From Flavobacteriales bacterium (GTDB lineage Bacteria > Bacteroidota > Bacteroidia > Flavobacteriales_D > Sanyastnellaceae), in the NCBI GenBank assembly GCA_947456965.1, contig CANGTU010000002.1, positions 1-64,000 of the forward strand: DNA of 64,000 nucleotides, written 5' to 3'. The position numbers and the translations under genes were made by a program. Below the pieces are notes generated by a model. It saw only the letters and a program-made list of their open reading frames with translations. It was not told the DNA's origin and made no database searches. Each line of letters begins with the position of its first letter. The first letter of the stretch is position 1. This document shows positions 59,545-64,000 of this stretch, in pieces.

Positions 59545-62388
59545 ATGAACCGTCTTCTATTCTCCATCCTTTTGCTGACCAGCTGGATGCAGGTCCCGGC
59601 ACAAATCCTTACAAGTTCACCACCCTTTCCGACACAAACCGATGAGATCACCATCTTCTATGATGCCGACCTCGGCAACGGAGCGCTTGTTGGCGTGTTT
59701 CCTCTGTATGCCCACACGGGCGTAATCAGCAATCTGAGTTCGGGTCCGAATGACTGGCAGCATGTTCAGGGCAACTGGGGCACTGCAGATCCCGAAGTGG
59801 TGATGGATATCATCAGCATACCCCAGAACCGGCACTCCATCACCTTCACGCCACAGACCTTTTACGGGCTTCAGGCCGGTGAGACCGTCACGCGGCTGAT
59901 GTTTGTATTTCGCAACGGAAATGGCAGCGTGGTGGGCCGCAACGCGGATGGAAGTGATATCCACCTCGACATTTACCCTGCTGGATTCAATGCCGCATTC
60001 CTCGCGCCTGGCGGGAGCACAACACCCGTGCTCGATGTGAATGAGCAGCTCACCGTAACAGCCGGCTCATCACAGGCCTCCACCATCACCATCTACGTGA
60101 ATGGAGATGAAGTCAGCACGGCCAGCGGAGTAACCGCGCTCGACTACAGCTTCAGTTCAGCCGTACCGGGGGAGTACGAAGTATCCATGATAGCGGATAA
60201 CGGACAGGAGCAGATCACAGACACCTTCACACTCGTGGTGTTGCCCTCTGTGAATGTGCAGGCCTCACCGGCGGGAACGATAGACGGCATCAATATCACG
60301 GGAGCCAGCAGCGTCAGGCTGCAGCTCTATGCCCCCAATAAGGACTATGTGTTTGTGATTGGTGACTTCAACGAATGGCAGTTTGATCTCGACTATTTCA
60401 TGAATCGCACACCCGATGGGGGCACTTACTGGCTCGACATCACCGGTCTGGACCCGAACACCGAATACCGCTTTCAGTATTACGTATCCAGGAACGATCA
60501 GGGCATGCGCGTGGCCGATGTGTACTCCGAGAAGATTCTCGACTTCTGGCATGACCCGTGGATTCCGGAAACCACCTATCCCAACCTCACCCCCTATCCG
60601 GAAGGATTAACCAGTGAGCCCGTTTCCACATTCAAGATCAACGAGCCAGCGTTCAATTGGACCGACCAGTCCTTTGTGCGCCCCCCCAAGGAGCGTCTTC
60701 TCGTGTATGAGCTCCACGTGCGCGACTTTGTAGCCGACCGCACCTTCCAGAGCGTGCTGGACACACTGGATTACCTCGAGAATCTGGGCGTTACCGCCGT
60801 ACAGTTTATGCCGCTCAATGAATTTGAGGGCAATGACTCGTGGGGATACAATCCCTCCTTCTACTTTGCGCTGGACAAGGCCTACGGGACGGAAGAAAAA
60901 TTCAAGGAGCTGGTGAATGAATGCCACAACCGGGGCATGGCCGTCATCCTGGACATTGCGCTGAATCACAGTTTCGGACAGAACCCCATGGTGCGCATGT
61001 ACTTTGATCCCGATGCAGGAGAATTCGGTCAGCCCACGGCCGAAAGTCCCTGGTTCAATCAGGTACCCCGGCACGACTTCAATGTCGGCTATGATTTCAA
61101 CCACGAAAGCCAGCGCACCCGCAACTTCTCCAAGCGTGTACTGGCCCACTGGATGGAAGAGTACCACATCGACGGGTATCGGTTTGACCTTTCGAAGGGC
61201 TTTACCCAGAATAACACCCTCGGCAATATAGCCGCATGGAATGCCTATGACCAGAGCCGCGTCAACATCCTCACGGACTACTACAACCACATTCAGGCCA
61301 ATGAACCCGGCGCCTACGTTATCCTGGAGCACCTTGGCGATAATCCCGAGGAGAGCGCACTCAGCGCGCTGGGCATGATGCTTTGGGGTAAAATGACCCA
61401 TGAGTATGAAGAAGCCGCGATGGGTTATTCCAGCAACCTATCATGGGCCAGTTACCAGGCCCGCGGTTGGGCAGCGCCCAACCTCATCAGCTATGCCGAG
61501 AGCCACGATGAAGAGCGCGTCATGTACAAGAGTATCAACTTTGGCAACAGCTCCGGGAGCTATGACGTGCAAGAGCTCAACACCGCACTCAAGCGCCAGG
61601 AACTCGTGCACTGCCTGCTTATTCCGATTCCCGGCCCGCACATGATCTGGCAGTTTGGTGAACTCGGCTACGACTATTCCATCAACACGTGCACGGATGG
61701 AGTCACCATCACCCCCGACTGCCGCACGGCAGCCAAGCCGATCCGCTGGGACTACTATGCCAATCCGAACCGACTATACACCTATAAAGTCGTATCCGCC
61801 CTGAACCAGCTCCAGCGCACCGAGCCCATTTTCAGCACCACCAACTTCAACATTGATCTCGCCGGCATGGGCAAGCGCATTCACCTGAACGGCACCAGTC
61901 AGAATGCCGTGGTGGTGGGCAACACGAACGTCGTCGGCCTCAATATGGTACCCGGCTTCCAGCACACCGGTACGTGGTACGACTATTTCACCGGCACCAG
62001 CTTTGAGGTCACGGATCTGGGAGCATCCTTCTTCTATGAACCCGGTGAGTATCATTTGTACACTGACTATGCCCTGCCGCTGCCCGATCTGAATGTGAGT
62101 GTGGAAGAAGTCACTGAATTCTTCAACATCGATTTTGTTGTTTATCCCAATCCGGCATCGGACGTACTCCATGTTGGATTCCGCAATGACACCCCCGGAC
62201 GTGTGGAGGCCCAACTCGTGGATATGACCGGACGCACGGCAGCCCGCTACTCACCGGGAGCCACAGGCAATGGCATCCAGGGCTTTCAGTGGGAAATCGG
62301 ACGTGAGTCATTACCCGCCGGAACCTATATACTGCGCGTGATCACCCCCGGCGCTGCATACACCCGGACCATTGTGCTGAATCCCTGA
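59545..62388 (+). CDS. T9SS-secreted alpha-amylase family (GH13) enzyme
   Basis: 947 residues. A signal peptide (MNRLLFSILLLTSWMQVPAQ) precedes several beta-sandwich modules to about 350, including a CBM48-like E-set domain (VFVIGDFNEWQFDLDYFMN near 270-288). The GH13 barrel spans about 380-740 with YELHVRDFV, the DGYRFDLSKG nucleophile Asp near 542-551, VILEHLGDN (acid/base Glu) near 592 and ESHDEERV near 652. A C-terminal T9SS type A sorting domain begins VYPNPASDVLHV near 865. It probably hydrolyses alpha-glucans outside the cell or at the surface. A SusC-like receptor gene follows downstream. Confidence 0.9.
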   Translation: MNRLLFSILLLTSWMQVPAQILTSSPPFPTQTDEITIFYDADLGNGALVGVFPLYAHTGVISNLSSGPNDWQHVQGNWGTADPEVVMDIISIPQNRHSITFTPQTFYGLQAGETVTRLMFVFRNGNGSVVGRNADGSDIHLDIYPAGFNAAFLAPGGSTTPVLDVNEQLTVTAGSSQASTITIYVNGDEVSTASGVTALDYSFSSAVPGEYEVSMIADNGQEQITDTFTLVVLPSVNVQASPAGTIDGINITGASSVRLQLYAPNKDYVFVIGDFNEWQFDLDYFMNRTPDGGTYWLDITGLDPNTEYRFQYYVSRNDQGMRVADVYSEKILDFWHDPWIPETTYPNLTPYPEGLTSEPVSTFKINEPAFNWTDQSFVRPPKERLLVYELHVRDFVADRTFQSVLDTLDYLENLGVTAVQFMPLNEFEGNDSWGYNPSFYFALDKAYGTEEKFKELVNECHNRGMAVILDIALNHSFGQNPMVRMYFDPDAGEFGQPTAESPWFNQVPRHDFNVGYDFNHESQRTRNFSKRVLAHWMEEYHIDGYRFDLSKGFTQNNTLGNIAAWNAYDQSRVNILTDYYNHIQANEPGAYVILEHLGDNPEESALSALGMMLWGKMTHEYEEAAMGYSSNLSWASYQARGWAAPNLISYAESHDEERVMYKSINFGNSSGSYDVQELNTALKRQELVHCLLIPIPGPHMIWQFGELGYDYSINTCTDGVTITPDCRTAAKPIRWDYYANPNRLYTYKVVSALNQLQRTEPIFSTTNFNIDLAGMGKRIHLNGTSQNAVVVGNTNVVGLNMVPGFQHTGTWYDYFTGTSFEVTDLGASFFYEPGEYHLYTDYALPLPDLNVSVEEVTEFFNIDFVVYPNPASDVLHVGFRNDTPGRVEAQLVDMTGRTAARYSPGATGNGIQGFQWEIGRESLPAGTYILRVITPGAAYTRTIVLNP

Positions 62389-62412
62389 TTCTGTGCGCAT
62401 GTTCCAGCCGGC

Positions 62413-62473
62413 AGAGACCCAAGCTTAGTGTAAGAAATACACCGAAAGGATTTTTCACTACGTTTGGGTCTCT
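62413..62473. promoter_or_regulatory. 18-bp inverted repeat overlapping a TACGTTTG promoter box upstream of the SusC-like gene
   Basis: Arms 62413-62430 and 62456-62473 pair with one mismatch and one G-U pair if RNA; the core is AGAGACCCAA / TTGGGTCTCT. The loop is 25 bases. A perfect TAnnTTTG (TACGTTTG) lies at 62459-62466 inside the right arm. It could be an operator for a dimeric regulator, or a leader hairpin or terminator for the amylase gene. The 43 bases between it and the ATG contain repeated CCTAA/CCTTAA motifs. Confidence 0.6.
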
Positions 62474-62515
62474 TTCCCGACCTAACCGAACCCAACCTAA
62501 GACAACCTTAACTGT

Positions 62516-64000
62516 ATGAGAAGTAAACTATATCGCTGCCTGGCAGGGCTGGTGCTCGTATTGACGGCATCTGCGGCCATTGCCCAGAAGGTGCGAGGCA
62601 CGGTGACTGATGAGCAAGGCCAGCCCTTTCCGGGAGTAGTCGTGAGTGTCAAGGCCTTGAACAAAGGAGTAGCTACGGATGCAGATGGCAAGTATGAACT
62701 CGCGCTGGTTGCCGGAACGCACAGCATTGAGTTCAGTTTTACCGGCTATTCCAAAAAGACCCAGCAGGTGAAGCTCGCCGACGGTCAGGAGCTCGTGCTC
62801 GACATCAAGCTATCCCCGGATGAAGTAACGCTGGACAATGTTGAGATCATCGGCTACGGGGTAGAGCGGAATCGTCCGAGTACAGCCTCCGTATCCAAGA
62901 TTGGCGGAGAGCAGATCACAGCCATCCGCACCCCGAGTTTCGAGGCAGCGCTTCAAGGTCAGGCGCCCGGACTTCAGGTAAGTCAGTCATCCGGACTGGC
63001 TGGTGCGGGATCCATCATCCGCATACGCGGTATCGGATCCGTGTCAGCCGGTGGTGATCCACTCTACATCATAGATGGAATCCCCATGACACAGGATTAC
63101 TTTCTGCGGGGCAACAGCGGGGCCATGAACAACAATCCCCTTGCCTCCATCAATCCCGCCGACATCGAGTCCGTTGAAATCCGGAAGGATGCTGCGGCCG
63201 CCGGTGAATACGGGTCACGCGCTGCCAATGGCGTTATCATCATTACCACGAAACGCGCGAAGCAGAAGGGTTGGAAATTTGATTTCGGAGTCAACAGCGG
63301 TATATCCACACCCGCATCCATGCCCAATATGCTCAACACCGAGCAATACCTCCGGCTGCGTCAGGAGGCCTGGGAAAACGACGGCGGAACCGGTTACGTA
63401 TGGCTCCCCAACCTCACCACTGCGCAAGATGATGCCGCCACCCGCGAGGCGGCCTATCGCGAAGCCCGCAAAACAGATACCGACTGGGTGGATGAGACCA
63501 TCGGCACCGGCTATAAGTACGGCGTCAACTTCGGGGCGCGCTACGGAGCGGAAAAGAGCAATGTGTACTTTTCCCTTGGATACGACCAGAATGAAAGCTT
63601 CCTGCTCGGCAACTCCTACACCCGGATATCCGCCAGGGTCAATCCAGAATTCAGAATCGGGAAAAAACTCCGTCTGAACCTCAGTCTGAGTGGCACACGC
63701 GGCATCAACGACCGCATCGATGCCGCCTGGAGCGGTGGGCTCGGAGATGCCATGAGCAACGCCCTTCCCTACTATCCTGTGTTTCATCAGGACACCGTAT
63801 TTGATGATACCGGTAACGTGATCAATAAGCCAGGCGATTACTATTACTGGCGAGACGAGTTTGGTGGAACCAAAAATCCTGTCGCCTTTCGGGAGCAACT
63901 GAAGTGGATTACCGTAGAAGATCGCCTGATCAATACCGGCCGACTCATCTACATGCCTATGAAGAACCTCTTCGTGATTGCCACGGGTGGACTGGACTGG
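62516..64000 (+). CDS. SusC/RagA-family TonB-linked outer-membrane protein (partial, 3' end outside window)
   Basis: 495 codons are visible. Signal peptide MRSKLYRCLAGLVLVLTASAAIAQ, then the carboxypeptidase-regulatory domain VRGTVTDEQGQPFPGVVVSV at about 26-45. The SusC signature segment (ALQGQAPGLQVSQSSGLAG at about 145-163, then SIIRIRGIGSV) and YIIDGIP follow in the plug, before the barrel begins. SusC-type proteins normally pair with a SusD lipoprotein that would lie downstream. The gene follows the amylase gene by 127 bases containing the inverted repeat. Glycan substrate is unknown; an alpha-glucan is suggested by the neighbour only. Confidence 0.93.
   Translation, partial: MRSKLYRCLAGLVLVLTASAAIAQKVRGTVTDEQGQPFPGVVVSVKALNKGVATDADGKYELALVAGTHSIEFSFTGYSKKTQQVKLADGQELVLDIKLSPDEVTLDNVEIIGYGVERNRPSTASVSKIGGEQITAIRTPSFEAALQGQAPGLQVSQSSGLAGAGSIIRIRGIGSVSAGGDPLYIIDGIPMTQDYFLRGNSGAMNNNPLASINPADIESVEIRKDAAAAGEYGSRAANGVIIITTKRAKQKGWKFDFGVNSGISTPASMPNMLNTEQYLRLRQEAWENDGGTGYVWLPNLTTAQDDAATREAAYREARKTDTDWVDETIGTGYKYGVNFGARYGAEKSNVYFSLGYDQNESFLLGNSYTRISARVNPEFRIGKKLRLNLSLSGTRGINDRIDAAWSGGLGDAMSNALPYYPVFHQDTVFDDTGNVINKPGDYYYWRDEFGGTKNPVAFREQLKWITVEDRLINTGRLIYMPMKNLFVIATGGLDW

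Noticed and set aside
1-64000. CRISPR array, rRNA operon, tRNA genes, prophage or intact insertion sequence
   Set aside because: No regularly spaced direct repeats, no rRNA-like blocks, no cloverleaf-capable stretch and no intact transposase or phage gene were recognised.

Overview
The window looks like a chromosomal segment of a Bacteroidota (Bacteroidetes) bacterium of moderately high GC. The evidence is a gliding gene (gldG), three proteins with type IX secretion (T9SS) sorting domains, TonB-dependent/SusC-like receptors, TamL and DUF5683, and recurrent TAnnTTTG promoter boxes with almost no Shine-Dalgarno signals. Gene order parA-parB-DUF5683-dapB-lepB-WbqC is typical of the phylum. I could not place it below phylum; a Flavobacteriales-like lineage is plausible. 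No rRNA, tRNA, CRISPR array or intact insertion sequence was recognised.

Layout. 1-9.1 kb: a partial FMN reductase, a UPF0173 hydrolase relic that has lost its middle, then a co-directional run of chromosome partitioning, lysine/cell-wall precursor synthesis, signal peptidase, and gldG-DUF4340 without a neighbouring gldF. 9.1-20.7 kb: envelope biogenesis (TamL, acyltransferase, a second Omp85-like barrel), Aat, Nudix hydrolase, a secreted TPR protein joined to an ECF sigma/anti-sigma pair, and dnaN. 20.9-31 kb: rhomboid protease, nucleoside phosphorylase, transglutaminase-like protein, biotin carboxylase, TonB receptor, DUF493 and fmt. 31-34.4 kb: both methylmalonyl-CoA mutase subunits. 34.4-38.3 kb: a 1282-residue PKD/SBBP adhesin-like T9SS protein. 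38.3-39.5 kb: a degenerate patch with WG-repeat fragments and a 179-bp inverted-repeat element; a diverged copy of that element lies at about 15.1 kb. 39.5-43.7 kb: FeoA-FeoB, a 46-residue Cys-containing membrane peptide, an outer-membrane protein and a dihaem cytochrome c peroxidase, all on the minus strand. 43.9-47.8 kb: a large T9SS-secreted vanadium-haloperoxidase/PAP2-like protein. 47.9-54.8 kb: Der GTPase, then PaaZ, an S41 peptidase and a histidine-kinase-like protein in one translationally coupled run. 55.2-58.4 kb: a cobalamin riboswitch driving btuB and a BtuG-like surface lipoprotein. 58.4-64 kb: a small LTxxQ-like protein, an HD protein, a T9SS-secreted GH13 enzyme, and the start of a SusC/RagA receptor behind a large inverted repeat.

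How the genes fit together. B12 import (btuB and the BtuG-like lipoprotein) would supply the B12-dependent methylmalonyl-CoA mutase, and the biotin carboxylase could be the partner for propionyl-CoA carboxylation. Iron uptake sits beside a haem peroxidase. Three secreted T9SS clients (adhesin-like, haloperoxidase-like and amylase-like), GldG and the SusC-like receptor suggest a surface-associated polymer degrader. The most interesting general signal is that seven genes have a TAnnTTTG-like box exactly four bases before the start codon, which suggests leaderless transcripts.
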